A stretch of 64,000 nucleotides of DNA from Okapia johnstoni (GCA_024291935.2 CM044313.1:89031001-89095000); one strand, 5' to 3'; counted from the first letter of the stretch, positions 1 to 10,754 are shown. Program-made: numbers and translations. Notes: generated by a model not told the origin, from the sequence alone.

Positions 1-207
1 ATTTTTGCTATTGAATATCATTAAACATTTTAGTTAAAATAAATTGTGCATATGGAGTTAAGTTTTAGATTCAGGTAAGATATATTCTTTTGTAATTCCA
101 AAATTTATGCTAAGTATCTTGTGGTCACGCAATGCGTTGAAACTTCTAGCTATGAATCTTTTTCAACTTTTTTTTTTAAACAAAAATAAGTAATTTAAAT
201 CCTTACA

Positions 208-397
208 TGCATGCTTAGTTTTTCATTGCAACCCTTTGGACTCTTTGTGATTGTCCTGTCCATGGACTTCTCCAGTAAAGTATACTGTAGTAGGTTGCTG
301 TGTTCTCCTCCAGAGGATTTTCCTGACCCATGGGTTAAACCCATGTTTCCTGCATTGCAGGAAGATTGTTTACCCACTGAACCACCTGGCAAGCCCT
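208..397 (-). mobile_element. Bov-tA SINE, minus orientation
   Basis: The right end reads as the reverse of the tRNA-derived head (box-B-like area near 320-345, terminal aagccc at 392-397) and the left part is the BovA body. It is flanked by an 11-bp target-site duplication, aaatccttaca at 197-207 and aagtccttaca at 398-408, with one mismatch. The body is clearly diverged, so this is an old insertion. Confidence 0.9.
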
Positions 398-535
398 AAG
401 TCCTTACAGGTAACTTCAAATTTTGGAGGTGAGTGTGAAAGAAACCATGAAAAGTTATTTTATATAATTTATCATAAATAAATACAACAGAGCTCTCTTG
501 TTCTACAGATACAATGGGTCATAATTTACATGAGC

Positions 536-675
536 CTACTGAATTTTAATGTACTTAAACTTAATAAAGTTAAAAAATCACTTCCAGTCACACTAACTAT
601 ATTCCAAATGGTCAACAGCCACATGTGGCCAACAACTATGGTATAGGACAGTGCAAATAATAGAACATTTTTCTT
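536..675 (+). mobile_element. MER5A-like hAT DNA transposon fragment
   Basis: The stretch around 600-650 carries the characteristic MER5A text 'agccacatgtggc' followed by 'ataggacagtgca', the right terminal inverted repeat of this non-autonomous hAT-Charlie family. The left terminal repeat is not recognisable. The family assignment is from memory of the consensus. Confidence 0.65.
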
Positions 676-2240
676 ATGGTTTTACCTTTAACTGGTATAG
701 AGAATTAACAGCATTGCAAGTCAATCTTTTTTTATATTAAGAGTTCATTATCCTAAATTTTCTAAAATATAAAATTCTGTATTCTGAATTAAAATGAGCT
801 GAATTAGAAAGGACAAAGATTCAGTGATAAGGTGTTGATTTACAAAATCATCTGTACAATACATACAAATTAGTCAATGTTCTCTTTCCATCTAGAGCTT
901 TACTGATTAAAATTGCATCAGCATTTTTTATGTGAAAGATTTATATAAAATATCATTCAATTAGACTCTTTTCACTCTAACCAAACTTAAGTTAGTTGGA
1001 TCTTGCCCAGTAGATGGCAGGTCTTGTCTGCCAGAGGGTAAAAGAAAGCCCATCTTAGTGTTAGAAGTTATTCTTGAAAACTGATTGGCAAATATAGCTC
1101 TAGGTTAGTAACATTAAGTGCACTTCTAATTAGTCATGATAATCAGGAACCAATTTAGAGTCTCTTTGTTCTGTGAAATTTTAGGACTGATTCAGAGTAT
1201 AAAGAATTAAAGGATATTAAATTTAAATTTAAATTCTTCAATTGAGTATCTTTCTAGTGTAACAAATATTACTTGAGAGCCCTTGTAATTAGAATTCAGA
1301 GATTTTTATTATATACAAAATTAATACCATTTTATTTTGAAAGTTTTGTCAATTCAGTAATTTGGTAACATAAAGATATCCCAAACTTCATAACTTACAC
1401 TATTAAACAGAAGTTAAACATAGTGCAATGCATGTTTATTGGTTAGTTTAAACATCCGAGAAAAACAAAACTGTGAAAACAGGAATGGGTTTAGAGGATT
1501 ACAGAGAGGAAATTCATGATACAGATTTAATCACTCATAACGTATCTCAGGTAAGTGTAATCTTGGAAATGCTGAATTGGAGTGGCCTAGAGACTTTCAG
1601 TCATTATCTCCTTGAAATAAAACTACAAATCTACTGACAAATTCTGTAAGATTAACAAATTCACTATTAGCCTCCAATCAAGTAAAAGGGTAGAGGATTT
1701 CAGGAACCCCTGATTTTTTACTTATTAGCATAGTGTTCTCTTCATGTCATGATTTTCATTTTTGTGTAAATCATGCTGAAAATCTCACTCTTTCACCAGG
1801 AGAGCAAAGTAAGTTGTTACAGAATTCAATTTGGGAGTCTGTGAAGCAATTAAACACTAAAACAGACAAGTGGTAGGGGACCTCCTCGGCTCTGGAGAAT
1901 AAATTAGGAATGATGTTAACACAGCTAACTTAAAGAGAAATTTTAATGGCTAGGCTCAGATGGAGTTTGTGGAGCCTAACAAAAACCTCAGAAAGAGTAT
2001 GTTCTAGAATTGTACTTAAAAACGTAATTAGATCTTAAGAAGTATATTATGAACATATGTGCCCTATTTAAGTACAATCTTGGTAATTTTTGATTATATA
2101 GTCTCTGTTTTAGCATAACACAATACAGATTAGATGCATAATAAAGGTTGTATGTATTTCAAATATAGTTTAAAATATTCACATTATAAATATGAGGCAA
2201 TGCCAAACATTGTGTGCATGAGAGTTAGGGGATATGTCCC
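676..2240. other. AT-rich non-coding stretch, no assigned repeat
   Basis: No open frame of note and no repeat family that I can name. The only motif I would single out is a CTCF-like sequence at 1007-1020, listed separately. Confidence 0.5.
1007..1020 (+). promoter_or_regulatory. CTCF-like binding motif
   Basis: CCAGTAGATGGCAG fits the widely used CTCF core CCASYAGRKGGCRS at all 14 positions. It lies in DNA with no recognised repeat, so it may be an old single-copy site. Occupancy cannot be judged from sequence. Confidence 0.5.
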
Positions 2241-2752
2241 CTAATTCTTTTTTTAAAATTTATTTATTTTCTAATTGAAGGATAATTGGTTCAGTATTTT
2301 TAATTCAACAAATATGTACTGATAGTTTCCTTCACAGTTCTATCTAATCTTTAAAAACAAAAAAGGCAGCCCCTGATGCCTGCATTTTTGAACACACAGT
2401 TCCTTTGGGGAGATGGTAACTTATGTACAAAAACTGTGGAGAAAATACTAGAAAATCTATGCACAAAGGTAATTTTCCTAAAACTTTAATAAAACTATAA
2501 AAAATGGTTTTTAACCAAGTATTATCTGTATCCTTTACATTTACATTTAAAAATGTCTCCCAAACTGGCAAGCCCAAATTTCATGACTTAGTCTAAATCT
2601 TACACATGAAGTCTTGTAACTGAACATCAAAATTCTAGCCTTGCCTCCAACTGTTATTTTAAATAGTTACAGTTTGTAAAACTGTCTTTTTAAAAATGAT
2701 TAACTTAAAAAAAAATTTTAATGGCTTCCTTTTAAGGAAAGGTATAACAAAC
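2241..2752. other. Degenerate repeat-like stretch (L1 3' end and L2-like pieces)
   Basis: 2250-2300 resembles the end of a ruminant L1 3' UTR on the minus strand (aaaatttatttatttt followed by an attgaaggataattg block). 2305-2450 weakly resembles the reverse complement of an L2 3' end. Both are faint and no boundaries can be set. Confidence 0.3.
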
Positions 2753-3040
2753 TGTTGTTCAGTCACTAACTCGTGTCTCACTCTTTGCAACCTCATGAAT
2801 TGCAGCACGCCAGGCTTCTCTGTGAAAGTGAAAGCCGCTCAGTCGTGTCCAACCCTTTGTGACCCCATGGACTATATAGTGGAATTCTCTAGGCCAGAAT
2901 ACTGGAGTGGGTGGTAGCTATTCCCTTCTCCAGCGGATCTTCCCAACCCAGCAATCAAAACTGCGTCTCCTGCATTGCAGGTGGATTCTTTACTAGCTGA
3001 GCTACCAGGGAAGCCCTAGACTTCTCTGTCCTTCACTATA
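2753..3040 (-). mobile_element. BovB 3'-end fragment (minus), split by a SINE
   Basis: 2753-2823 is the reverse of the BovB 3' terminus (cagtcactaactcgtg, then the gcagcacgccagg block), and the text resumes after the nested SINE at about 3030 (ccttcacta). This is a short solo 3' end of the LINE. The SINE that interrupts it is therefore younger. Confidence 0.8.
2824..3017 (-). mobile_element. Bov-tA SINE (minus) nested in BovB 3' end
   Basis: A nearly complete Bov-tA, starting with gaaagtgaaagccgctcag and ending at the reversed tRNA head (ccagggaagccc). Target-site duplication aggcttctctgt at 2812-2823 and agacttctctgt at 3018-3029, one mismatch in 12. The duplication lies in BovB sequence, which fixes the order of insertion. 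Confidence 0.92.
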
Positions 3041-3144
3041 ATTATTATAATTTTCAATGGATTTTTGCATCCTTTTTATAAGTAATTTTCACAATAACCT
3101 CATACTGATTAGTTTATGTGTCAACTTGGTTAGGTTATTAGAAC

Positions 3145-3426
3145 TTGGCTAGTGGGCTGGAAGAAGTACAAGCTGGAATCAAGATTGCTGGGAGAAATAT
3201 CAATAACCTCAGATATGCAGATGACACCACCCTTATGGCAGAAAGCGAAGAAGAACTAAAGAGCCTCTTGATGAAAGTGAAAGAGGAGAGTGAAAAAGTT
3301 GGCTTAAAGCTCAACATTCAGAAAACTAAGATCATGGCACCTGGTCCCATCACTTCATGGGAAATAGACGGGGAAACAGTGGAAACAGTGTCAGACTTTA
3401 TTTTTGGGGATCCAAAATCACTATAG
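3145..3426 (+). pseudogene. BovB reverse-transcriptase remnant with intact YADD
   Basis: A 93-codon open stretch covering the end of the BovB polymerase palm. The catalytic box YADD is intact at codons 3214-3225, and the following TLMAES block is as in other copies. The frame then shifts near 3400, where the loss of bases in the 'tttttggggatcc' area moves the C-terminal part into another frame. There is no promoter and no 5' coding part, so it is not a gene. It is the only one of the four palm segments in this window that keeps both metal-binding aspartates and the tyrosine. Confidence 0.8.
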
Positions 3427-3995
3427 ATAGTGATTGCAGCCATGAAATTAAAAGATGTTTACTCCTTGGAAGGAAAGTTATGACCAACCAAGATAGCATA
3501 TTTAAAAGCAGAGACATTACTTTGCCAACAAAGGTCTGTCTAGTCAAGGCTATGGTTTTTCCAGTAGTCATGTATGGATGTGAGAGTTGGATGGTGAAGA
3601 AAGCTGAGTGCTGAAGAATTGATGCTTTTGAACTGTGGTGTTGGAGAAGACTCTGGAGAGTCCCTCGACCTGCAAGGAGATCAACCCAGTCCATCCTAAA
3701 GGAGATCAGTCCTGGGTGTTCATTGGAAGGACTGATGTTGAAGCTGAAACTCCAATACTTTGGCCACCTCATGCGAAAAGTTGACTCATTGGAAAAGACC
3801 CTAATGCTGGGAAGGATTGGGGGCAGGAGGAGAAGGGGATGACAGAGGATGATATGGCTGCATGGCATCACCAACTCAATGGACATGGGTTTGGGTAGAC
3901 TCCGGGAGCTGGTGATGGACAGGGAGGCCTGGCATGCTGCGATTCATGGGGTCGCAAAGAATCGGACACGACTGAGCAACTGAACTGAACTGAGT
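3148..3995 (+). mobile_element. BovB LINE, 5'-truncated, plus strand
   Basis: 848 bp from the reverse-transcriptase palm region through the 3' terminus (gagcaactgaactgaactga). It is flanked by an imperfect 14-bp duplication, gttattagaacttg at 3134-3147 and gttaccagaacttg at 3996-4009. The 5' truncation is what incomplete target-primed reverse transcription usually leaves. Confidence 0.93.
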
Positions 3996-4167
3996 GTTAC
4001 CAGAACTTGTTCTGATAACACTGAAAAGGAACCCCATTCAAGCAAGAAACTTAAGAAGACCCATATTTATAGATTGTCAGAAATCTTATTTATCTCTAAA
4101 GTGAAACAGCTCATGAGGAACTTTTAAATGTTCTTAAGCCATTTTTTGAGTTGTTATTCTCATCAAG

Positions 4168-4779
4168 ATGGGGAAACAATGGGAACTATTTGCTTGGATT
4201 CCAAAATAACTGCAGATGGTGACTGCAGCCATGAAAATAAAAGATGCTTGCTCCTTGGAAGAAAAGCTATGACCAACCTAGACAGCATATTAAAAAGCAG
4301 AGACATTGCTTTGCCGACAAAGGTCTATCTAGTCAAAGCTATGGCTTTTCCAGTAGTCATGTAAGGATGTGAGAGTGGCACCATAAAGAAAGCTGAACAC
4401 TGAAGAATTGATGCATTTGAAGTGTGCTGTTGGAGAAGACTCTTGAGAGTCTCTTGGACTGCAAGGAGATCCAACCAGTCAATACTAGAGGAAATCAGTC
4501 CTAAATATTCATTTGAAGGACAGATACGAAGCTGAAGGTCCAATACTTTGGCCACCTAATGGAAGAACTGACTCACCGGAAAAGACCCTGATGCTGGGAA
4601 AGATTGAGGGCAGGAGGAGAAGGGGGCAACAGAGGATGAGATGGTTGGATGGCATCAACAACTCTATGGACATGAGTTTGAGCGAGCTCTGGGAGCTGGT
4701 GATGGACAGGGAAGCCTGGTGTGCTGCATTCCATGGGGTCTCAAAGAGTGGAATGCAACTGAGCAACTGAACTGAACTG
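4168..4779 (+). mobile_element. BovB LINE 3' fragment, plus strand
   Basis: 612 bp of the BovB 3' part, from the region after the reverse transcriptase through the terminal ctgaactgaactg. It is bounded by a perfect 12-bp duplication, attctcatcaag at 4156-4167 and 4780-4791. It contains many substitutions and in-frame stops. It sits only about 170 bp after the previous BovB copy, in the same orientation. Confidence 0.93.
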
Positions 4780-4887
4780 ATTCTCATCAAGTAATACTTT
4801 TTAGCTGAGTGATATTTATCCAAGTGAATCCTACTCACTCCAAAAACTAAGTATGATAATTAAAGAGAAAATGATAGCATATACTGA

Positions 4888-5326
4888 TCACATGGTCAAC
4901 AGCCTTGTCTAACTCAATTGAATTATGAGCCATGTCATATAGGGTCACCCAAGATGGACAGGTCATGGTGGAGAGTTCTGACAAAATGTGGCCCATTGGA
5001 GAAGGGAATGGCAAAACACTTCAGTATTCTTGCCTTTAGAATCCCAATAACAGTATGAAAAGGCAAAAAGATATGACACTAAAATATGAACTCCCCAGGT
5101 TGGTCAGTGCCCAATATGAAGAACTGACTCACTGGAAAAGAGGTTGATGCTGGGAAAGATTGAAGACAGGAGGATCCAGGGGTGACAGAGGATGAGATGG
5201 TTGGATGGCATCACTGATGCACACGAGCTTGAGCAAGCTCTGGGAGTTGTTTATGGACACGGAAACCTGGTTTGCTGCAGTCTATGGGGTTGCAAAGAGT
5301 TGGACACAACTGAGCAACTGAACTGA
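4888..5326 (+). mobile_element. Internally deleted BovB (5' region fused to 3' end)
   Basis: 4888 to about 5117 matches the 5' untranslated/early region of BovB (compare the reverse complement of 50402-50632). From about 5118 the text jumps to the 3' end, the part seen on the minus strand at 47441-47665 in the long copy. About 2.7 kb is missing at one join with roughly 2 nt of microhomology (TG). One imperfect duplication encloses the whole unit: atagcatatactga at 4874-4887 and atagcttacactga at 5327-5340 (12 of 14 match). This indicates a single insertion of an already shortened RNA or cDNA. Confidence 0.85.
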
Positions 5327-5340
5327 ATAGCTTACACTGA

Positions 5341-5890
5341 AAATAACCAGGGGAGAAAGTCAGGGAAAAATGCATGTGGATAAAATTTGTAAACAATGGA
5401 AATTACTGAGTTGGATGTTGTTTCTGACAGAAGTTCAATAGAAAAGATTTTACACCAGAAAGAAAGATCTGGTCATTCAGGATATAGCACTAGTTTGTTC
5501 GTGGTTACCTTGGTTTGAGTTAGCAAAAGGAGGAAGAAAGGAGATAAGAATATGGGACTGGGGAGCTAAAAATAGAAAGCTGTAATTCCATTTACAACTT
5601 TTATTTCAAAATATGCTGAAGTAACTTGTATTACTAAGAATGCCCAACCTGCTTTGTGCATGAATGTTTCCGATGCTATTCTCTACATTTTTCTGCATAG
5701 TTATTTCTATTCATTTCTCTCTTGGCCAGAAGATGATTCTGAGAAATGAAATTCTCATCCTAGACAAGAGCTTCAATGTGGCAAAACACAATAGAGTATA
5801 CCTACCACATACTTGCTTTCCAAAATATGTTTATCAATTAAGGAAGCAATCATTTCTGATCCAAAAGTTTTTGCCCTATTAGATGCATCA
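5341..5890. other. Non-coding stretch, nothing assigned
   Basis: Ordinary AT-rich sequence. A 72-codon open stretch at 5664-5882 has no recognisable domain and no supporting context, and I treat it as chance. Confidence 0.5.
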
Positions 5891-5902
5891 AGGCACAATC
5901 AA

Positions 5903-6097
5903 GGACCTCCCTTGTGGCTCAGCTGGTAAAGAATCTGCCTTCAATGTGGGAGCCCTGGGCTCCATCCCTGGGTTGGAAGATTCCCCTGGAGACAGAAAAG
6001 GCTACCCACTACAATAGTCTGGCCTGGAGAATTCCATGGACTGTATAGTCCATGGGATTACAAAAAGTCGGACACAACTTAGCTACTTTCACTTCAC
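5903..6097 (+). mobile_element. Bov-tA SINE, plus strand
   Basis: Full-length element: tRNA-derived head from about 5907 (cccttgtggctcagctggt, box A region), then the BovA body, ending at the BovB-type 3' end (cggacacaacttagctac). A perfect 12-bp duplication aggcacaatcaa lies at 5891-5902 and 6098-6109. Confidence 0.94.
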
Positions 6098-6109
6098 AGG
6101 CACAATCAA

Positions 6110-6504
6110 ACTTTTCAAATAATGGCAAGATGACTTTTGTGAAGAATAAAAATATACCTACTAGAATCTTTCCAAAAACTACTGCAAACAACACTGTTAA
6201 TGTTTTTCCATTTAAAATTAATAATTGCTTTCTTCTCAATATTTTTTGAGCATGGAGATGTTACACGTTTTATTCAGTTTAAAGCATGACAGCTTTTTAA
6301 AAGGTTGGTTATTATATTATCAACTTTCAGAATAATTTTAAGTAATGTTTGAATATTACTCAACATCTGAAAATAAATGTCTGTGCAAATTCACTGTCTT
6401 AAAATCTTGGTTTCATATTTTTAAATATATACTTAAACTTCTTTTTCCCAATATTATGCAAGGAAGAAAGTCAAAATTATACCTGGATATGTCTGTAAAG
6501 CACA
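6110..6504. other. AT-rich non-coding stretch
   Basis: Nothing beyond low GC content is recognisable here. Confidence 0.45.
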
Positions 6505-7130
6505 ATTTGCTTATTCATTTATTCACTCAACCTAAATATTTAAAACATGTAATAGTTCCCATTGACAGAGGGTGAAAAGTGCAACAGAAAAATTCTATGG
6601 TGCTCTGAATGAAATTTCAGAATTTTCTGATACAGCACTTAGAAATTAGTGCTGCACCAGTTGCTAAACTGAGATTTTAAAAATGAGTAGGAGTTAGGCA
6701 GGCATTAATATTTACTAAGATAAACACTGTTTATGAAGACCCAGAGAAAAAGAAAGAGCATGGCACACTTACAGAAATGGAAATCGGCTATAGTTTGAGG
6801 GATATTTCTATTAAGGAGAAGGGGTAAGAAGTGAGGCTTGTTGCGTCAGGAGCCAAGTGGAGTAAGGTATCCGTATCCCTTGATAAAGAGTTTCCATTTT
6901 ATCCTAAGTCAATTTGAGAGATATGGAAGAGGTCTAAACAGTATGTGTGTATGTGAGGGGATCAAATCATTTTTAAAAGCATCTTTGAAATACATTGCTA
7001 ACATATTTGAAAATATCAAAAATAACATTCAAGAGAATAAATTGAGTGTGGCTTCAATATATGAGTTAGATGGTGGCCTAAGATAGAGAAATGATCATCA
7101 GAATAGTGAAAATTGGGTGAATTAGAGAAC
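6505..7130 (-). mobile_element. L2 LINE 3' region, degenerate, minus orientation
   Basis: The order of blocks matches a reverse-complemented L2 3' end: attcatttattcactcaacc at about 6513, a middle part with aggagttaggcaggc (6690-6704), agagtttccattttatcctaag near 6885-6906 and atcaaatcatttttaaaagc near 6961. It is heavily diverged, as expected for an element predating the placental radiation. It is interrupted on its right by a BovB insertion. Confidence 0.55.
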
Positions 7131-7144
7131 TTCTATGAAGAAAA

Positions 7145-8425
7145 CTGCACTCATCTCACACGCTAGTAAAATAATGCTCAAAATTCTCCAAGCCAAGCTT
7201 CAACAATATGTGAACCATGAACTACCAGATGTTCAAGCTGGTTTTAGAAAAGGCAGAGGAACCAGAGATCAAATTGGATCTCAACATCCACAGGATCATC
7301 AAAAAAGCAAGAGAGTTTCAGAAAAACATCTATTTCTGCTTTAGTAACTACACCAAAGCCTTTGACTGTGTGGCTCACAATAAACTGTGGAAAATTCTGA
7401 AAGAGATGGGAATACCAGACCACCTGACCTGTCTCTTGAGAAATCTGTATGAGGGTCAGGAAGCAACTGTTAGAACTGGATATGGAACAACGGACTGGTT
7501 CCAAACAGGGAAAGGAGTACCTCAAGGCAGTATATCGTCACCCTGCTTATTTAACTTATATGCAGAGTACATCATGAGAAACGCTGGGCTGGAGGAAGCA
7601 CAAGCTGGAATCAAGATTGCTGGGAGATATATCAATAACCTCAGATATGCAGATGGCACCACCCTTATGGCAGAAAGTGAAGAAGAACTAAAGAGCCTCT
7701 TGATGAACATGAAAGAGGAGAGTGAAAAAGTTGGCTTACAGCTCAACATTCAGAAAACTAAGATCATGGCATCTTAGTGGTCCCATCATTTCATGGCAAA
7801 TAGATGGGGAAGCAATGGAAACAGTGATAGACTTTATCTTTTTGGGCTCCAAAATCACTGAAGATGGTGATTGCAGCCATGAAATTAAAAGACGCTTACT
7901 CTTTGGAAGAAAAGTTATGACCAACCGAGATAGCATATTAAAAAGCAGGAACATTACTTTGCCAACAAAGGTCCATCTAGGCAAGGCTATGTTTTTTCTA
8001 GTAGTCATGTATGGATGTGAGAGTTGGACTATAAAGAAAGCTGAGAGCCGAAAAATTGATGCTTTTGAAGTGTGGTGTTGGAGAAGACTCTTGAGAGTCC
8101 TTTGGACTGTAAGGAGACCCAACCAGTCCTTCCTAAAGGAAATCAGTCCTGAATATTCATTGGAAGGACTGATGCTGAAGCTGCAATTCCAATACTTTGG
8201 CCACCTGATGTGAAGAGCTGACCCATTTGAAAAGATCCTGATTCTGGGAAAGATTGAAAGCAGCAGGAGAAGGGGATGACAGAGAATGAGATGGTTGGAT
8301 GGCATCACCGACTTAATGGACATGAGTTTGAGTAAACTCCGGATGGACAAGGAGGCCTGGAGTGCTGCAGTCCATAGGGTTGCAAAGGGTTGGACATAAC
8401 TGAGCAACTGAACTGAACTGAACTG
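7145..8425 (+). mobile_element. BovB LINE, 1.28 kb, 5'-truncated, plus strand
   Basis: It runs from the N-terminal part of the reverse transcriptase to the 3' end (gaactgaactgaactg). A perfect 10-bp duplication atgaagaaaa lies at 7135-7144 and 8426-8435. The 3' terminus carries repeated ctgaa units like other BovB copies here. Confidence 0.94.
7217..7777 (+). pseudogene. BovB reverse-transcriptase fragment, catalytic box YADG
   Basis: 186 uninterrupted codons covering the RTE-type reverse transcriptase from the fingers region to beyond the palm. Visible motifs are AFDC followed by HNKLW (motif A region), a GVPQGS block (motif B, residues about 99-104) and the C box at 7646-7657, which reads YADG instead of YADD. 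The second catalytic aspartate is replaced by glycine (GGC at 7655-7657), so the polymerase would be inactive even if made. The endonuclease and linker domains are absent through 5' truncation and there is no promoter. This is the longest LINE-derived open stretch here. Confidence 0.85.
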
Positions 8426-8742
8426 ATGAAGAAAATATAAATATGTTGAATCAATTTATTAAGGGTGTTGAATTAAGGTAATGCAGTAATTAAATCTGTT
8501 ACAAATACGCAGAAGTTATTGACATCATTTGAGATTAAAAAAAAAAAAAGAAACAGTAAAAGTCTGTGGCACAGCTAGAGCTAGTTAGTTCTGTATATGC
8601 TACATCTAAGTATTTGTGACCATCCAAGTAGTCTACTGTAGGTCATTAGCACTGTAGTGCTCTAAAATTTAAAAAATAGTAAAAAATTTCCAGAAAAATA
8701 GATATTAATTTTGTAGAACATAGCAATGAATTGAATCACCAA

Positions 8743-9048
8743 AGTAAAGTGAAAGTCGCTCAGTCATGTCCAACTCTTTGTGACCCATGGACTATACAGT
8801 CCATGGAAATCTCTAGGCCAGAATACTGGAGTGGATAGCCTTTCTCTTTTCCAGGGGATCTTCCCAATCTAGGACTGAACCCAGGTCTCCCGTATTGCAG
8901 GCAGAGCTGAACTACAAGGGAAGACCAAGAATACCGGAGTGGGTAGCCTATCCCTTCTCTGGCGGATCTTCCCGACCCTGGAATCCAACCAGCATCTCCT
9001 GCATTGCAGGCAGATTCTCTACCAACTGAGCTCTCAGGGAAGCCCCAC
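8743..9048 (-). mobile_element. Bov-tA SINE with duplicated tRNA-like unit (minus)
   Basis: After one full Bov-tA (8743 to about 8925, ending ..gggaagacc) the text continues with a second partial body plus tRNA-like head (aagaataccggagtgggtagcc ... agggaagcccc). One 11-bp duplication, tgaatcaccaa, encloses both units at 8732-8742 and 9049-9059, so the dimer was inserted as one element. Confidence 0.9.
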
Positions 9049-9329
9049 TGAATCACCAAGGGAGCACATATAAATGAAAAGATACAACGTCTAAGACCAA
9101 ACCACAAAGAACAAAATGAGAATATGTTAACTATTAAAGACCTCTGACTTCAGCGGTTTAAACTATCTTACATTTATTAATCTCAGTACAGAAAACTATC
9201 ATAGAAATTATGAAATATATCACCAGTAGTTGATACCACACAAAATAAGGAAAATGCTATGCTAATTAATATTTCTCAGAATTAAATGTGCCATGTAGAT
9301 TTCATGTCAAAATTGATGCCATTCTAAGG

Positions 9330-9543
9330 TGTGCATGTTAAATCGATTCAGATGTGTCCAGCTCTTTTTGACCCCATGGACTACCAGGCTCTTCTGTCCA
9401 TGGGATTATCCAGGCAAGAATACTGGAGTGGTCTGCCATGTCCTCCACCATGGGAATCTTCCTGACCCAGTGACTGAACACATGTCTCTTATATCTCCTG
9501 CATTGGCAGGTGCGTTCTTTACCACAGACACCACCTTGGAAGC
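9330..9543 (-). mobile_element. Bov-tA SINE (minus)
   Basis: Recognisable from the BovA body (tccagctctttttgacccc, accaggctcttctgtccatg) and the reversed tRNA head ending ..accttggaagcc. It includes an extra segment near 9480-9505 (atgtctcttatatctcctgc), a variant also seen near 62730. No convincing target-site duplication. Confidence 0.85.
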
Positions 9544-9550
9544 CTGTACA

Positions 9551-10150
9551 TTACAATTAATATTCAAATTGTGTATCTGTGTTCATGATATCTACTGACT
9601 CAACATAAGTTGATGGCATTCACAGGTATCTTATGATGATAATTTTTGGTTTAAATTATGATCTGCCATAATTTATTTTGTTCTGTGTAAATACAGTGTT
9701 TTAAAATAAACTGTAAGGTTATAATTTTATATAATTATTTATGTTTTGTAACTTAAAATTATATGTACAGAAAACTATGTGAAACCCACTAAAATATAAT
9801 GACATGCTATAGAGCATATAGAAGTTCTACCATAATAAACCCAAAACTCTGTATTAAAATCAAAGTGATGACATAAAAATCCTCAGGGAGAACTACCTCT
9901 TCTACCAGATCTGTGGGGAATAAAAGTAACAAATTTATCTCAGAAAATGTGCTTATGTTCCAATATGTAGGAGTTGATGGGTAATTCTAAATTCTCTGTA
10001 ATCTGATTTCACTTGTAAAATTATTTAATTGTCACAGCATTGCATGTACAGAGAACATGTTATCACAAACTTATTCTTCACAGGAATGATACTACTTTTT
10101 AAATATATTTTAGGATGTTTTACCTCCACATACATTACTGTGGTTATTAT
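9551..10150. other. AT-rich non-coding stretch
   Basis: No coding signal and no repeat that I can name. Confidence 0.45.
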
Positions 10151-10154
10151 TTAT

Positions 10155-10640
10155 TTTATACATCCTTGGACTTTTTTTGAAATATAAATTACATATGGCA
10201 GAAAAAATAATCCAAAAATATAGAGTCTAATCAATTTTCACTACCTGAGATAATTCATATTAAAAATTTACAAGTCAAAAAATAGAACATCTAACCACAC
10301 AAGAGAATTTCCCTCCCAAACATTATTACTCCTCACTTGTGTTACACTGATTTTGAACACTGTAAATTAGCTTAGCTTGCTTTTGAGATTTATACTAACA
10401 TACTCCTACTGTTTTTACACATCAGTGCTTGGTTTTTCCTGCAAGAAATCCTTCTATATTTTTCAGTTTAATTCTAGCTCATTTATTCTCATCCCATCAC
10501 ATCATGACATTGAATGTGAATATACCACATTGTATTCATCTATTCTTTTGTTGATAGACATTTGACTCATTTCCAGTTTGAGTCTACTACAAACAGTTAA
10601 CATTATCAGCATTGTTTTAGTGAAGATATGGGAGCATTTT
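10155..10640 (-). mobile_element. L1M-type LINE 3' UTR fragment, minus orientation
   Basis: The blocks follow the order of an old mammalian L1 3' region read in reverse: gaaatataaattacatatgg (10179), gagaatttccctccc (10303), gaatataccacattgtattc (10517), then ttgttgatagacatttgac and catttccagttt (10551-10580). Divergence is high and no duplication survives. Confidence 0.6.
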
Positions 10641-10754
10641 TATTGGAGTCATCATCATGGGTTTTAAAACATCCTATAATTACAAAGAAGCATTACATAA
10701 AGTATCCTATAATTACAAAACAGCATTTCTTCCTCTCCAGAGTTGAGGGTCTGC

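Noticed and set aside
7217..7777. 186-codon open stretch as a possible host gene
   Set aside because: It is the reverse-transcriptase part of a 5'-truncated BovB with a mutated catalytic box, bounded by a target-site duplication.
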